Positions 43,859 to 52,945 of a stretch of 64,000 bases of DNA are shown piece by piece. The DNA is taken from NCBI GenBank assembly GCA_964490975.1, contig CAZBEQ010000011.1, positions 14,644-78,643 of the forward strand, in the 5' to 3' direction. The notes under the pieces were generated by a model that worked only from the letters and a program-made list of their open reading frames with translations, was not told the DNA's origin and did no database searches. Made by a program: the position numbers and the translations under genes. This DNA is from DTU013 sp964490975 (GTDB taxonomy: Bacteria > Bacillota > Clostridia > Acetivibrionales > DTU013). Numbering within the stretch: position 1 is the first letter of the stretch; every line of letters starts with the position of its first letter.

Positions 43859-45256
43859 TTAAACCGGGTGAGTGCGGAATTCGTAGTTTACCATGTTACT
43901 GTCGATCTTGTATTTTCCAGCTTGGCGAAGCTTGAAGAAATTCTCCGCAACCTGTGGGAACAGCGCATATGAAAGAACATCCTCATCCTGTTCTATATAC
44001 TGGCCTATCTGCTTTCTTATATTAGCCAGCTCAGGCTCGATAAGATCTGCCGGTCTGCAGGTGATTTGCGCTTCATCTCCGAGTATCTTCTTTTTAATAT
44101 CCTCAGGTATCGGAGCAGGCGTCTTTCCATATTCACCTTTTACAAGAGCCTTGGATTCCTTAGGCACCATCTTGTATCTTTCACCTGTTATTACATTCAT
44201 AACAGCCTGTGTTCCTACTATCTGGCTGGTAGGTGTAACCAGCGGAGGATATCCGAAATCTTCTCTTACTCTTGGCACCTCTTTTAGTACTTCCTCGAAT
44301 TTGTCGGACTTGCCAGCCTGTTTCAATTGTGAAACAAGGTTTGACAGCATGCCTCCAGGTACCTGATATATCAGTGTGTTGACATCTACACCCATAACCT
44401 TTATATCCAGAAGACCAGTAGCAACATACTTTTCTTTTATTGGTCTGAAGTATTCTGCAATCTCGCTGAGCTTTTCAAGGTCAAGTCCTGTATCGAATTC
44501 AGTATCCTTCAATGTCGCAACAAGCGGTTCCGTAGGTGGCTGGGACGTACCCATTGCCATAGGCGATATAGCGCAGTCCACAACATCGACACCTGCCTCG
44601 ATAGCCTTAAGGTATGTCATTGATGCAACGCCGCTGGTATAGTGAGTATGAAGCTGAATCGGTATCCTGATACTTTCCTTCAGTGCTTTTATCAGGCTAT
44701 ATGCAGAGTATGGCACCAAAAGTCCTGCCATATCCTTTATACAAATACTATCAGCGCCCATTTCCTCTAACCTTCGAGCATCCTTTACAAAGAGGTCCAA
44801 GCTGTGCACTGGGCTTATAGTATAGCTGACAGTACCTTGTGCATGGCCGCCTTCTCTTTTACAAGCTTTAATGGCTGCTTCAATATTCCTGACATCATTT
44901 AAAGCGTCAAATATTCTTATTATATCGATACCATTGGAAATAGATTTCTGTACGAAATATTGTACTACATCATCAGCATAATGCTTATATCCAAGCAGGT
45001 TCTGACCTCTGAGTAGCATCTGAAGCTTGGTTTTCTTAGCTCTGCTTCTGATCTTCCTAAGCCTTTCCCACGGATCTTCATTTAAAAAGCGCAAGCAAGA
45101 GTCAAAAGTCGCTCCTCCCCAGCATTCCAGAGAGTTGTAGCCGATATTGTCAAGCTTTTCAACTATGGGTAAAATGTCATCAGTCGACATCCTTGTTGCA
45201 ATCAATGACTGGTGAGCATCTCTGAGTACGGTTTCAGTAATTTTTACTTTTCCCAT
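43859..45256 (-). CDS. Transcarboxylase 5S-like / oxaloacetate decarboxylase alpha subunit
   Basis: 465 aa biotin-dependent carboxyltransferase of the pyruvate carboxylase PYC-OADA domain type. It exchanges CO2 between carboxybiotin and pyruvate/oxaloacetate. The metal site begins ITETVLRDAHQSLIATR and continues IQLHTHYTSGVASM (HTH). The catalytic lysine (carbamylated in homologues) is in DSICIKDMAGLL. The C-terminal region ends without a biotin domain; biotin is on the separate carrier gene. Start at 45256 after AAGGAGG. Last gene of a four-gene operon. Confidence 0.93.
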   Translation of the reverse strand: MGKVKITETVLRDAHQSLIATRMSTDDILPIVEKLDNIGYNSLECWGGATFDSCLRFLNEDPWERLRKIRSRAKKTKLQMLLRGQNLLGYKHYADDVVQYFVQKSISNGIDIIRIFDALNDVRNIEAAIKACKREGGHAQGTVSYTISPVHSLDLFVKDARRLEEMGADSICIKDMAGLLVPYSAYSLIKALKESIRIPIQLHTHYTSGVASMTYLKAIEAGVDVVDCAISPMAMGTSQPPTEPLVATLKDTEFDTGLDLEKLSEIAEYFRPIKEKYVATGLLDIKVMGVDVNTLIYQVPGGMLSNLVSQLKQAGKSDKFEEVLKEVPRVREDFGYPPLVTPTSQIVGTQAVMNVITGERYKMVPKESKALVKGEYGKTPAPIPEDIKKKILGDEAQITCRPADLIEPELANIRKQIGQYIEQDEDVLSYALFPQVAENFFKLRQAGKYKIDSNMVNYEFRTHPV

Positions 45257-45269
45257 TATTCGGACCTCC

Positions 45270-45689
45270 TTAATTAAGTGACGCAAGCAGATCTCCGGCA
45301 TTTACGGAAGCGCCCCTGGTTACATTGATCGATGCAACAACGCCATCGGATGGAGCAACTATCTCATTCTCCATTTTCATTGCTTCTAATACTAATAATA
45401 CTGTACCTCTCTTGACTTTATCACCTACGTTTGCAACCACCTTAAGGATCGTGCCAGGCATTGGGGCATTTACTTTTACTGCTCCTGCTGTCCCGCCTGT
45501 TACCGCCTTTTTCTCAGCTGCGGGGGCAGCTGCAGGTGCCGGGGCTGGAGCTGCAGTCTGAGCGGGTGCTGCCACAGGAGCACTCACTGTCTGTACAGCA
45601 GGAACATAGGCGGAAACAGATCCGTCCCTTACTTCTTCGACTTCAACTTCGTACTGGCTGCCATTGACTTTTATTAAAAACTTCTTCAT
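45270..45689 (-). CDS. Biotin carboxyl carrier protein (MmdC / 1.3S type)
   Basis: 139 aa. N-terminal 30 residues form an OadA/BCCP-like start (KKFLIKVNGSQYEVEVEEV). A Pro/Ala-rich linker (about 32-60) follows. The biotinyl domain contains EAMKMENEIVAP, with Lys105 as the biotinylated residue. It is encoded 13 bases before the 5S-like gene. It is the swinging carrier between the two carboxyltransferase subunits. Confidence 0.96.
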   Translation of the reverse strand: MKKFLIKVNGSQYEVEVEEVRDGSVSAYVPAVQTVSAPVAAPAQTAAPAPAPAAAPAAEKKAVTGGTAGAVKVNAPMPGTILKVVANVGDKVKRGTVLLVLEAMKMENEIVAPSDGVVASINVTRGASVNAGDLLASLN

Positions 45690-45732
45690 AAATTTATATC
45701 CTCCCGACTTAAATTATTGAACGATCAGTAAA

Positions 45733-45921
45733 CTATGAATTTAAACTATTGTTCAGACGTTCGAGCCTGCCTGTTGTATTCCATGCCGGAGCCATTTGCG
45801 GTACCTGCCTCATGGACCTTACGACAAGCCTGTAGCCCGGCCTTGTTTCCATTGCAGCTATTGCAGCAGCAATTACAGCTAAAACTTCACCATCGATATA
45901 ACCCATATCGTTTTCTGCCAT
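45733..45921 (-). CDS. Small OadG C-terminus-like subunit (MmdE-like)
   Basis: 62 aa. MAENDMGYIDGEVLAVIAAA at the start and a C-terminal AWNTTGRLERLN match the soluble C-terminal part of OadG/MmdD gamma-delta subunits. There is no membrane segment, unlike OadG. This corresponds to the small epsilon-type subunit reported for methylmalonyl-CoA decarboxylase. GGAGG sits 7 bases before the ATG at 45921; the ATG two codons earlier is too close. Its place between the carboxyltransferase and the biotin carrier suggests an assembly or stabilising role (inference). Confidence 0.8.
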   Translation of the reverse strand: MAENDMGYIDGEVLAVIAAAIAAMETRPGYRLVVRSMRQVPQMAPAWNTTGRLERLNNSLNS

Positions 45922-45936
45922 ACCCATACCTCCATA

Positions 45937-47487
45937 TTACAGCGGTATATTACCGTGTTTTTTAGCCGGTCTGTTTTCCCTCTTGCCAGAAAGCATCTCA
46001 AGAGCGTTGATCAATCTCCCTCTGGTAGTAGCCGGATCGATAACATCATCGACGTAGCCCCTTGCGGCAGCTATATAAGGATTTGAGAACTTGTCTCTGT
46101 ACTCTTCTATTTTTTGCTCGCGAGCTGCAATAGCATCATCTGCAGCAGCTATTTCCTTACGGAAAATTATATTTGCTGCTCCATCAGGGCCCATAACAGC
46201 AATCTCTGCACTTGGCCATGCAAATACGACATCGGCTCCGAGGTGCTTGCTGTTCATTGCTATATATGCTCCGCCATATGCTTTTCTCACAATAACATTG
46301 ATCTTTGGTACTGTTGCTTCAGAAAATGCATAAAGAAGTTTAGCCCCATGCCTGATCAATCCGCTGTATTCCTGGCTTGTACCCGGCAGGTAGCCTGCAG
46401 TATCAGTGAAGGTAACAAGCGGTATATTGAAGGAATCACAAAAGCGAATAAATCTTGCGCCTTTGTCTGCCGAATTGACATCAAGCACACCCGCCATTAC
46501 CTGCGGTTGATTAGCTACAATACCAACTGTTTTTCCGTTAAGTCTTCCAAATCCAACAACTATATTTTGGGCGAAATATTTCTGGACCTCCATGAAGTCG
46601 CCGTTATCAAGCACTTTTACAATGATTTCCTTGATGTCATATGGTTTATTTGAAACATCAGGTATCAAATCAAGAAAACCTTCCTCTATCCTGTTAAGGT
46701 CATCATTTACAGGCCTTATTTCAGGATCTGTAAGATTATTGTCAGGCAGGAAGCTGATTAGCCGTCTTATTTCCTTCAGGCATTCTTCCTCACCTGCGTT
46801 CATAAAATGAGCAACACCGCTTTTAGCATTATGTACCTCTGCGCCGCCAAGCGTTTCAAATGTAACATCTTCACCTGTGACAGACTTTATGACCTGTGGA
46901 CCTGTAATAAACATATAGCTTGTTTTGTCAACCATGAATACAAAGTCTGTTATGGCCGGGGAATAAACTGCGCCGCCGGCGCATGGCCCCATTATTACTG
47001 ATATCTGCGGAATAACTCCTGATGCCAGTGTGTTCCTGAAGAATATTTCACCATAACCACTTAGTGCGTCTATGCCTTCCTCTATCCTTGCCCCGCCTGA
47101 ATCATTGATGCTGATGAAAGGTGCACCAACCTTCATAGCCATATCCATCACCTTTGTTATTTTACGGGCATGAGCTTCACCTAGCGAGCCTCCAATAACC
47201 GTAAAGTCCTGGGATGACACGAATACCGGTCTTCCATAGATTGTTCCGTAGCCAGTGACAACACCATCACCGGGTACTTTCTTCTTCTGCATATCGAAAT
47301 CGATAGCCCTGGTCTCAACAAAAGCATCTACTTCAACAAAGGAATTCTCATCAAACAGCTTTTCAAGCCTTTCCCTTGCCGTCAGCTTTCCCGATTCGTG
47401 CTGCTTAGCTATCTTGTCAGCACCGCCGCCCGCCTCAAGCGCTTGTTTACGTACGAGGAGGTCATTGATTTTTTCAATAGTTCCCAT
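45937..47487 (-). CDS. Acyl-CoA carboxyltransferase (MmdA / transcarboxylase 12S type)
   Basis: 516 aa, biotin-dependent acyl-CoA carboxyltransferase with two crotonase-like halves. The N-half has MGPCAGGAVYSPAITDFVFMV and the C-half has FTDTAGYLPGTSQEYSG and KAYGGAYIAMNSKHLGAD. The acyl-CoA oxyanion glycines are present. Members use methylmalonyl-CoA or propionyl-CoA; the specificity is inferred from the neighbours. GAGGTGG precedes the ATG. First gene of the operon with the small subunit, BCCP and the 5S-like gene. Confidence 0.94.
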   Translation of the reverse strand: MGTIEKINDLLVRKQALEAGGGADKIAKQHESGKLTARERLEKLFDENSFVEVDAFVETRAIDFDMQKKKVPGDGVVTGYGTIYGRPVFVSSQDFTVIGGSLGEAHARKITKVMDMAMKVGAPFISINDSGGARIEEGIDALSGYGEIFFRNTLASGVIPQISVIMGPCAGGAVYSPAITDFVFMVDKTSYMFITGPQVIKSVTGEDVTFETLGGAEVHNAKSGVAHFMNAGEEECLKEIRRLISFLPDNNLTDPEIRPVNDDLNRIEEGFLDLIPDVSNKPYDIKEIIVKVLDNGDFMEVQKYFAQNIVVGFGRLNGKTVGIVANQPQVMAGVLDVNSADKGARFIRFCDSFNIPLVTFTDTAGYLPGTSQEYSGLIRHGAKLLYAFSEATVPKINVIVRKAYGGAYIAMNSKHLGADVVFAWPSAEIAVMGPDGAANIIFRKEIAAADDAIAAREQKIEEYRDKFSNPYIAAARGYVDDVIDPATTRGRLINALEMLSGKRENRPAKKHGNIPL

Positions 47488-47816
47488 GCATCTTCCACCT
47501 CATTCTATATTTTCTTTAGCCTTGTTTACTACTATATATTATAACCTGGTGCTAATTATTTTGATTATATAATGAGTTGTTTCCAATTGCAACTAATACT
47601 GTTCAAAATGTTATCAAAAAAGACCTTCAACGCTGTCAGTATACACTGAACATGTTAAAGGTCTTGCTTTCACTCCGGAGTATAAAACCAGGCGTATCAA
47701 CGCCGACTGTTGGCTTTATAACTTTAAGCTACTCCCCTCTAAGTATTTCAAGTGTATCATTATGAAATTCCATCGTCAATAAATTTACCACATTTCGTAA
47801 TAAATAGTCAAAGTAT
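47488..47816. other. Intergenic region holding a long minus-strand hairpin
   Basis: A 329-base gap between the mnmM stop and the MmdA start. It contains the long hairpin at 47613-47665. The rest is AT-rich leader; no conserved ORF or tRNA was seen. The MmdA promoter must lie upstream of it (right side), but I could not assign boxes. Confidence 0.6.
47613..47665 (-). terminator. Long multi-segment terminator after mnmM
   Basis: On the minus strand AAGACCTT and AAGGTCTT form the outer stem (8 bp), with an inner TTCAGT/ACTGA segment, followed by a T-run (TTTTTTTGAT). It lies about 150 bases past mnmM. Confidence 0.7.
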
Positions 47817-48401
47817 TTAAAGAAGCTTCTCGATACAGATAAGTATTGGTGGATTGTTTATCTGATTCACAAATTCTGTTCTAGATACTGTATATTTTCT
47901 GCAGTCGATCGTATTTACATAATCAAGGAACTGCTCCTTTTCGTCAAAGCCGCTGTCGCCACCATAATAAACAACAACTGTTATTATACCATTGACCATA
48001 ATCAACTCCATGGCTTTTTTTACGGCAGCTATAGTAGATTCGCCTTTTGTACCTATATTGTGGTCACCGCCCGGGAGATAGCCAAGGTTGAACATGACGC
48101 ATCTGACACTTCCCTTTACATAAGCATCCATGTACTTGTGACTGTCAAGGATCAGCTTCACCCTATTATCCAAACCTTCTTTTTTTAGCTTGGCCAATGT
48201 CCTGTCAAGTGCTGCCTGCTGAATATCGAAGGAATAAACAATTCCCTCCTCACCAGTCAGTCCGGCCAGGAATATGGTATCGCCGCCATTCCCACAAGTT
48301 GCGTCTATTACTGTATCACCCTGTCTCACAGTCTTCATGACGATATCATGGGACTGGTATAAGGAGTTTTTTATTACACAGGCTTCATTAGTCCTATCCA
48401 T
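47817..48401 (-). CDS. mnmM: tRNA methyltransferase MnmM (YtqB family)
   Basis: 194 aa class I SAM methyltransferase of the YtqB family, members of which methylate the aminomethyl uridine at wobble position 34 of tRNA. SAM motif: VIDATCGNGGDTIFLAG; further DIQQAALDRTLAKLKKEG and VMFNLGYLPGGDH (the NLGYLPGG motif is typical). Start overlaps the rluB stop by 8 bases. C-terminus NNPPILICIEKL is also family-like. Confidence 0.9.
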   Translation of the reverse strand: MDRTNEACVIKNSLYQSHDIVMKTVRQGDTVIDATCGNGGDTIFLAGLTGEEGIVYSFDIQQAALDRTLAKLKKEGLDNRVKLILDSHKYMDAYVKGSVRCVMFNLGYLPGGDHNIGTKGESTIAAVKKAMELIMVNGIITVVVYYGGDSGFDEKEQFLDYVNTIDCRKYTVSRTEFVNQINNPPILICIEKLL

Positions 48402-49122
48402 TATTGATATGCTCCCCTTTAAGAGTTTCTATCTCTCTTTTGCTGAGATTTCTCCATTTTCCTTCTTCCAGACCTCCAATAGTCACCGGTCCGATTGCTA
48501 TGCGTTTTAGATGCAGCACGGCATGGCCTGCAGCCTCGAACATCTTTCTTACCTGCCTGTTCTTGCCTTCATGTATGGTTATCTCGACAATTGAATCATT
48601 GTCTTGGGCTTTTATTACTTTAACTTTTGCAGGCGCAGTTATGTATCCTCCGATATCAAGTCCGTTTTCGAGCTTAAGTATCTCATTCTCACTGAGCATG
48701 CCTTTTATTACTGCCCTGTAAACCTTCTTAGTTTCATGTCTGGGATGCATCAATAAATTAGCGAATTCGCCATCGTTTGTAAGTATTATAAGCCCTGATG
48801 TATCATAATCGAGCCTGCCTACCGGATAAATCCTCTCTTTTACATTTTCGGCAAGGTCAACCACTGTCTTCCTTGAGAACTGGTCCTTTGCAGATGATAT
48901 ATAGCCAACAGGCTTATTGAGTAAAATGTAGACCTTTTTAGGACTTGGTTTGACAGCGATGCCATTGACCCTAATATCTTCTGAACCATTAACCTTTGTT
49001 CCGGGTTCGTTAATCACAAGGCCGTTGACTTCGATCATGCCGAGAGCGATCATTTCTTCGCATTTACGTCTTGAAGCTATCCCAGCATCAGCCAGATATT
49101 TTTGAAGTCTGATTTCGGACAT
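48394..49122 (-). CDS. rluB: Pseudouridine synthase RluB (YpuL)
   Basis: Modifies U2605-type position of 23S rRNA, 242 aa. An S4 RNA-binding domain (about 1-60: RLQKYLADAGIASRRKCEEMI) is followed by the RluB/RsuA catalytic domain. The catalytic Asp is in VGRLDYDTSGLIILTNDG. Later motifs are HPRHETKKVYRAV and EGKNRQVRKMFEAAGH. Start at 49122 has GGAAAGGA upstream; an upstream in-frame extension is hydrophobic and unsupported. Lies after ytfJ and before mnmM. Confidence 0.95.
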   Translation of the reverse strand: MSEIRLQKYLADAGIASRRKCEEMIALGMIEVNGLVINEPGTKVNGSEDIRVNGIAVKPSPKKVYILLNKPVGYISSAKDQFSRKTVVDLAENVKERIYPVGRLDYDTSGLIILTNDGEFANLLMHPRHETKKVYRAVIKGMLSENEILKLENGLDIGGYITAPAKVKVIKAQDNDSIVEITIHEGKNRQVRKMFEAAGHAVLHLKRIAIGPVTIGGLEEGKWRNLSKREIETLKGEHINNG

Positions 49123-49173
49123 GACTCTTCCTTTCCAAATGAAAATCATGTAAATAATATAACATGTTTTTAC

Positions 49174-49227
49174 AAAAAAGGCCACATAAAACCGGATTTC
49201 TACAATAATTATCCGGCTGCATGCGGC
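49174..49227 (-). terminator. Terminator after ytfJ
   Basis: Minus strand: outer GCCGCAT/ATGTGGC (one wobble) and inner CCGGAT/ATCCGG stems, then CTTTTTT. It separates ytfJ from rluB. Confidence 0.8.
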
Positions 49228-49252
49228 TTCAGCACTCGCGTATGAATTGGGT

Positions 49253-49714
49253 CTATAATTTATTCTCTTCTGTTTCAGTCACTTTATTGACAGATATCTT
49301 TTTTCTGCACATGTTCTCAAGCCTGCACATGAAATCAGGAACAAGATCCAGCAATTTATCAATAGTTGAATTTATATTTACAGGCAGAAGCTTGATCTGA
49401 CCATTCCCAACGACCATGAAAGCTACAGGATTAATGCTAACTCCTGCACCGCTGCCACCTGCAAACGGGAATTTACTGTTTTTACTGCCATCTTCCCCCT
49501 CTTCCTCCTCCTTGTCGGAGCCTTCCTCATCTGAATAATAACTGTATTCACCACCGCCTGCCGCAAAACCAAAGGTTACTTTTGATATAGGGATTATTAC
49601 GGTACCATCAGGCGACTGTACTGCATCACCGACTATCGTATTTACATCGACCATTTCCTTGATACTTTCCATTGCTGTCTTCATCAGCGCTTCTATAGGA
49701 TGCTGTTCAGCCAC
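49253..49714 (-). CDS. ytfJ: GerW/YtfJ sporulation protein
   Basis: 153 aa. The YtfJ family pattern is present: NTIVGDAVQSPDGTVIIPIS, VTFGFAAGGGEY, and FPFAGGSGAGVSINPVAFMVV. An acidic insertion rich in Asp/Glu/Ser (DEEGSDKEEEEGEDGS) sits mid-protein. Bacillus GerW affects spore germination. It overlaps the DUF2953 gene end by 8 bases. Confidence 0.93.
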   Translation of the reverse strand: MAEQHPIEALMKTAMESIKEMVDVNTIVGDAVQSPDGTVIIPISKVTFGFAAGGGEYSYYSDEEGSDKEEEEGEDGSKNSKFPFAGGSGAGVSINPVAFMVVGNGQIKLLPVNINSTIDKLLDLVPDFMCRLENMCRKKISVNKVTETEENKL

Positions 49715-50372
49715 TTACTTCACCACCTAACGTATTTTTTGATTTGATCCTGATCTGATATTTCATGTAGTATATTTTTATCAACACAACTATAATATGG
49801 ACTAATTTAACATGAAATATGCAAGCGGCATCAACTTCAAAGATGCTTTTATTGAAGCATGGAGTAATGTTGATATTAGTTTTTATAGTTTTAAGATGAC
49901 GCGTAATATATGCATTCAGTATTCCTGCCGCACTCCATAATAAGCCGCATACGATTCCTGTTTGAGCAGCATCGCCTGTGCCCTGTTTTATTTTTAATTC
50001 AAGTTCGATGCTGATATTGTGTTTGTTTAAATATTTTCTAGTATCCTCAAGAATACTTTTATGATCTTTAAGATAAGTTCTGACACTATTGATTTTTTTA
50101 ATTATATCGAAAGGACCAAGTTTTTCATTTTTTTCAGGACTGTCTTTACTTTCCTTGCTCTGTCCTTTTACCAGCTTGAACTTTACCTTGTTGCCCTCCT
50201 TTTTTACAAGTGGAACCTTATACTCGTATCTTATAGTGCCCTCTCTTGTATAAAAGGAAAATTTCACCCACTCATCCAACTCATTGCGTATGTATCGGAT
50301 AGCAGCTTTAATTTTTATGACAAACAAAAAAAGAATTAATAATAAAATAAAAAAAACAGCTATGAAAAGCAT
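49707..50372 (-). CDS. DUF2953 membrane protein (YtfI-like)
   Basis: 221 aa. One strong N-terminal hydrophobic segment (MLFIAVFFILLLILFLF) and a possible second near residues 125-150. Basic and polar otherwise, with KVPLVKKEGNKVKFK. The start at 50372 has GAGG 6 bases before it; an ATG at 50402 gives 10 extra residues without support. It precedes ytfJ, matching the ytfI-ytfJ pair of Bacillus. Function is not established. Confidence 0.85.
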   Translation of the reverse strand: MLFIAVFFILLLILFLFVIKIKAAIRYIRNELDEWVKFSFYTREGTIRYEYKVPLVKKEGNKVKFKLVKGQSKESKDSPEKNEKLGPFDIIKKINSVRTYLKDHKSILEDTRKYLNKHNISIELELKIKQGTGDAAQTGIVCGLLWSAAGILNAYITRHLKTIKTNINITPCFNKSIFEVDAACIFHVKLVHIIVVLIKIYYMKYQIRIKSKNTLGGEVSG

Positions 50373-50465
50373 ATAACACCTCATTGAAGGCAATTGCTCC
50401 ATAAGCTATTTTTTCCAATATACAGAGTTTCATTCCGTCATTAGGTTTTAATGATTTTTCAGTAC

Positions 50466-51047
50466 TTATGTATCTTGCTGTAATTCAGTGTTTCCATGTT
50501 CTTTTGATGCACTATCGATTTCGTCTATTTGTAAGTTTTCAAGCTCCAGTATGGGCAAATCCTTTGTTGAGCTAAAGCCAAAGCTCCTGAGAAACTCATC
50601 CGTAGTCTCATAAAGCATCGGCTTTCCTGGTGTATCCATTCTTCCGGCCTCTTTGATGAGATTCCTTTCAATAAGCCTTATAATAGCGCTATCGGAATTG
50701 ACACCTCTGATCATTTCTATCCTTGCCCTGGTAACCGGCTGGTTATAAGCAACTATGGACAGCGTTTCAAATGCTGCCTGGGATAATGCTTGTTTCTGCC
50801 TGGGTTCTATAAGTCTTCTGATATACTCATGATGCTCCGGTCGTGAACAGAGCTGGTAGCTTCCGTCGATCTCCCGCATCATAATGCCTCTTTTGGAATT
50901 CTGTAATGATATCCTCATATTGTTAAGGAATAACTTTGCTGTTTTTTTATCAAGCTCCAATATCTCCGCAATCTTCTCGAGCGATACAGGATCTCCGGCT
51001 GCAAAAAGCAATCCTTCAACAATTGCTTCCATCTCTTTGATATCCAT
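50466..51047 (-). CDS. scpB: Segregation and condensation protein B
   Basis: 193 aa winged-helix kleisin partner of the SMC-ScpA complex. Motifs: IVEGLLFAAGDPVSLEKIAEI near the start, and AFETLSIVAYNQPVTRARIEMIRGV. The C-terminal tail is acidic. Lies 41 bases downstream of scpA; its partner smc is elsewhere in the window. Confidence 0.95.
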   Translation of the reverse strand: MDIKEMEAIVEGLLFAAGDPVSLEKIAEILELDKKTAKLFLNNMRISLQNSKRGIMMREIDGSYQLCSRPEHHEYIRRLIEPRQKQALSQAAFETLSIVAYNQPVTRARIEMIRGVNSDSAIIRLIERNLIKEAGRMDTPGKPMLYETTDEFLRSFGFSSTKDLPILELENLQIDEIDSASKEHGNTELQQDT

Positions 51048-51088
51048 AAAAACTGCCTTCCTTGAATCAGTTCCTGATCTTATTTAAG

Positions 51089-51883
51089 TCAGGCCATATT
51101 ATCGAGCTTTTCCTCATCAAATTTTAATAATTCTGACGTCAATTCCACTTTATCAATATAAATCTCACCAAATGTCTTTTTTTGCTCAAGTTGTACCTTT
51201 TTAAGCTTTGCCAGTTCAAGCATTGCCATAAAGCCTGTCACGATATCCGTCTGCGACTTTGTTCCAAAGGAGAAAAGCTCTGTGAATTTGACCCTGCTCT
51301 TCTTTATCAATTCCCTTATGATTTCCCTCATTTTACTCTTCATGGAAACTTTTTCGTGCTGGATAATACGGCTCATTCCGCTGACATTAGGGTTCATTTT
51401 TCTTTTATTTCTTTCAAGAAGCTCAGTATATACCCTCTGCAATTCAGATGGTATAAGTTCTAGTATCTCATCCCGTCTGGCAAAGCTGATGACCTCGGGA
51501 AGCTTCCAGTATACCTGTGACCATTCCTTCTCACGCAGCCGGAGAGTATTGGTAAACTCCTTGAACTTTTTATACTCCAGCAGCCTTAATACAAGTTCCT
51601 CTCTTGGATCTTCCTCCTGCTCCTTTTCATCCTTTTTAGATGGCAGAAGCATTTTGGATTTAATGTGCAGCAATGTTGATGCCATGACAAGAAACTCGCT
51701 GGCTACCTCCAGATCAAGCTCCTGCATGGCAAACAGATACTCCATATATTGATCCGTAATAATATTTATAGGGATGTCATATATACTGAACTGGTTTTTT
51801 TCTAACAGGTGAAAAAGCAGGTCAAAAGGCCCTTCAAAATTCTCTATTTTAATTTTACAGGCATTGGTAAGCGAGCTTTCCAA
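51089..51883 (-). CDS. scpA: Segregation and condensation protein A
   Basis: 264 aa kleisin that bridges the SMC heads. The N-terminal motif is IENFEGPFDLLFHLLEKNQFSIYDIPI, followed by the central LEVASEFLVMASTLLHIKSKMLLP. Start codon TTG, 7 bases after GGGGG; no ATG is placed better. Followed by scpB and preceded by trpS. Confidence 0.95.
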   Translation of the reverse strand: MESSLTNACKIKIENFEGPFDLLFHLLEKNQFSIYDIPINIITDQYMEYLFAMQELDLEVASEFLVMASTLLHIKSKMLLPSKKDEKEQEEDPREELVLRLLEYKKFKEFTNTLRLREKEWSQVYWKLPEVISFARRDEILELIPSELQRVYTELLERNKRKMNPNVSGMSRIIQHEKVSMKSKMREIIRELIKKSRVKFTELFSFGTKSQTDIVTGFMAMLELAKLKKVQLEQKKTFGEIYIDKVELTSELLKFDEEKLDNMA

Positions 51884-51899
51884 GTATATTCCCCCGGAT

Positions 51900-52886
51900 C
51901 TACCAGTCTATTTTCATTGCCTTCCTTACATCCGACATTGTCTTTTGAGCTATTTCCCTTGCATTCTTATTTCCGTTTTCGACTACTTCCCTGATGTAAC
52001 CAGGCTTGCCGAGCAATCCCTGCCTTTTTTCGTATATAGGTGTAAGAGTAACAGCCATCTTCGATGCCAGATTCTTTTTGCACTGGACACATCCGATACC
52101 GCCTCCCCTGCAAAGAGACTCGGTCTCGCTGACACCTTCCTCATTGAATACCTTGTGGAAAGCAAACACAGTGCATACCTCCGGATGTCCGGGATCATCC
52201 TTCTTTATCCGGGCAGGATCTGTCACCATAGTCATTACTTTTTTTCTGACTGATTCCGGGTCATCGGACAATGCGATCGTATTGTTATAGCTTTTGCTCA
52301 TCTTCCTGCCATCAGTGCCGGGAAGTACCTTTGCTTTCGTCAGCTTGGCTTCGGGCTCGGGAAATACTTCTCCGAACAAGTAATTGAAACGCCGTGCCAT
52401 CTCTCTTGTCAGCTCGACATGAGGTATCTGATCCTCCCCAACGGGAACGGCCGTGGCCTTGTACATCAATATATCAGCAGCCTGCAGGCACGGATACCCC
52501 AGGAATCCGTAAGTTGTAATATTTTTTTCCTTCAGCTGTGACAGCTGATCCTTATAAGTAGGACATCTGTAAAGCCACGAAAGTGGAGTAGACATGGAGA
52601 AAAGCAAGTGCAGTTCGGCATGCTCCTTTATTGATGACTGAAGGAATATCGTGCATTTTTCCGGATCCAGACCAGCGCTGAGCCAATCTATTACCATATC
52701 ATCTATATTCTTTTTTATATCTGAAGTATCTTCATAGCCTGTAGTCAATGCATGCCAGTCTGCTACAAAATAAAAGCAGTTATATTCATTCTGCAGTCTT
52801 ACCCAATTTTCAAGAGCTCCGAAATAATTTCCCAGATGCAATGCACCTGTAGGCCTCATACCGCTGAGCATAGTTCCTTTACTCAT
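51900..52886 (-). CDS. trpS: Tryptophanyl-tRNA synthetase
   Basis: Class I aminoacyl-tRNA synthetase, 328 aa. The HIGH-type motif is TGALHLGNYFGAL and the KMSKS motif is GRKMSKSYNNTI. Tryptophan-specific DWHALTTGY is present. GTGAGGAACAA precedes the start. I looked for a T-box leader upstream and saw none; the leader is filled by GGGGAC palindromes. Confidence 0.97.
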   Translation of the reverse strand: MSKGTMLSGMRPTGALHLGNYFGALENWVRLQNEYNCFYFVADWHALTTGYEDTSDIKKNIDDMVIDWLSAGLDPEKCTIFLQSSIKEHAELHLLFSMSTPLSWLYRCPTYKDQLSQLKEKNITTYGFLGYPCLQAADILMYKATAVPVGEDQIPHVELTREMARRFNYLFGEVFPEPEAKLTKAKVLPGTDGRKMSKSYNNTIALSDDPESVRKKVMTMVTDPARIKKDDPGHPEVCTVFAFHKVFNEEGVSETESLCRGGGIGCVQCKKNLASKMAVTLTPIYEKRQGLLGKPGYIREVVENGNKNAREIAQKTMSDVRKAMKIDW

Positions 52887-52945
52887 TTGTTCCTCACTTT
52901 CCGAAAAACAGTATTGTTTGCTAACTTATTCATATTTTAAATTTA

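Noticed and set aside
45270..47487. Acetyl-CoA carboxylase operon
   Set aside because: No biotin carboxylase gene and the carboxyltransferase is one chain of MmdA type rather than AccA plus AccD.
47577..47765. 62-residue plus-strand frame in the carboxyltransferase leader
   Set aside because: No ribosome site and overlaps the terminator hairpin.
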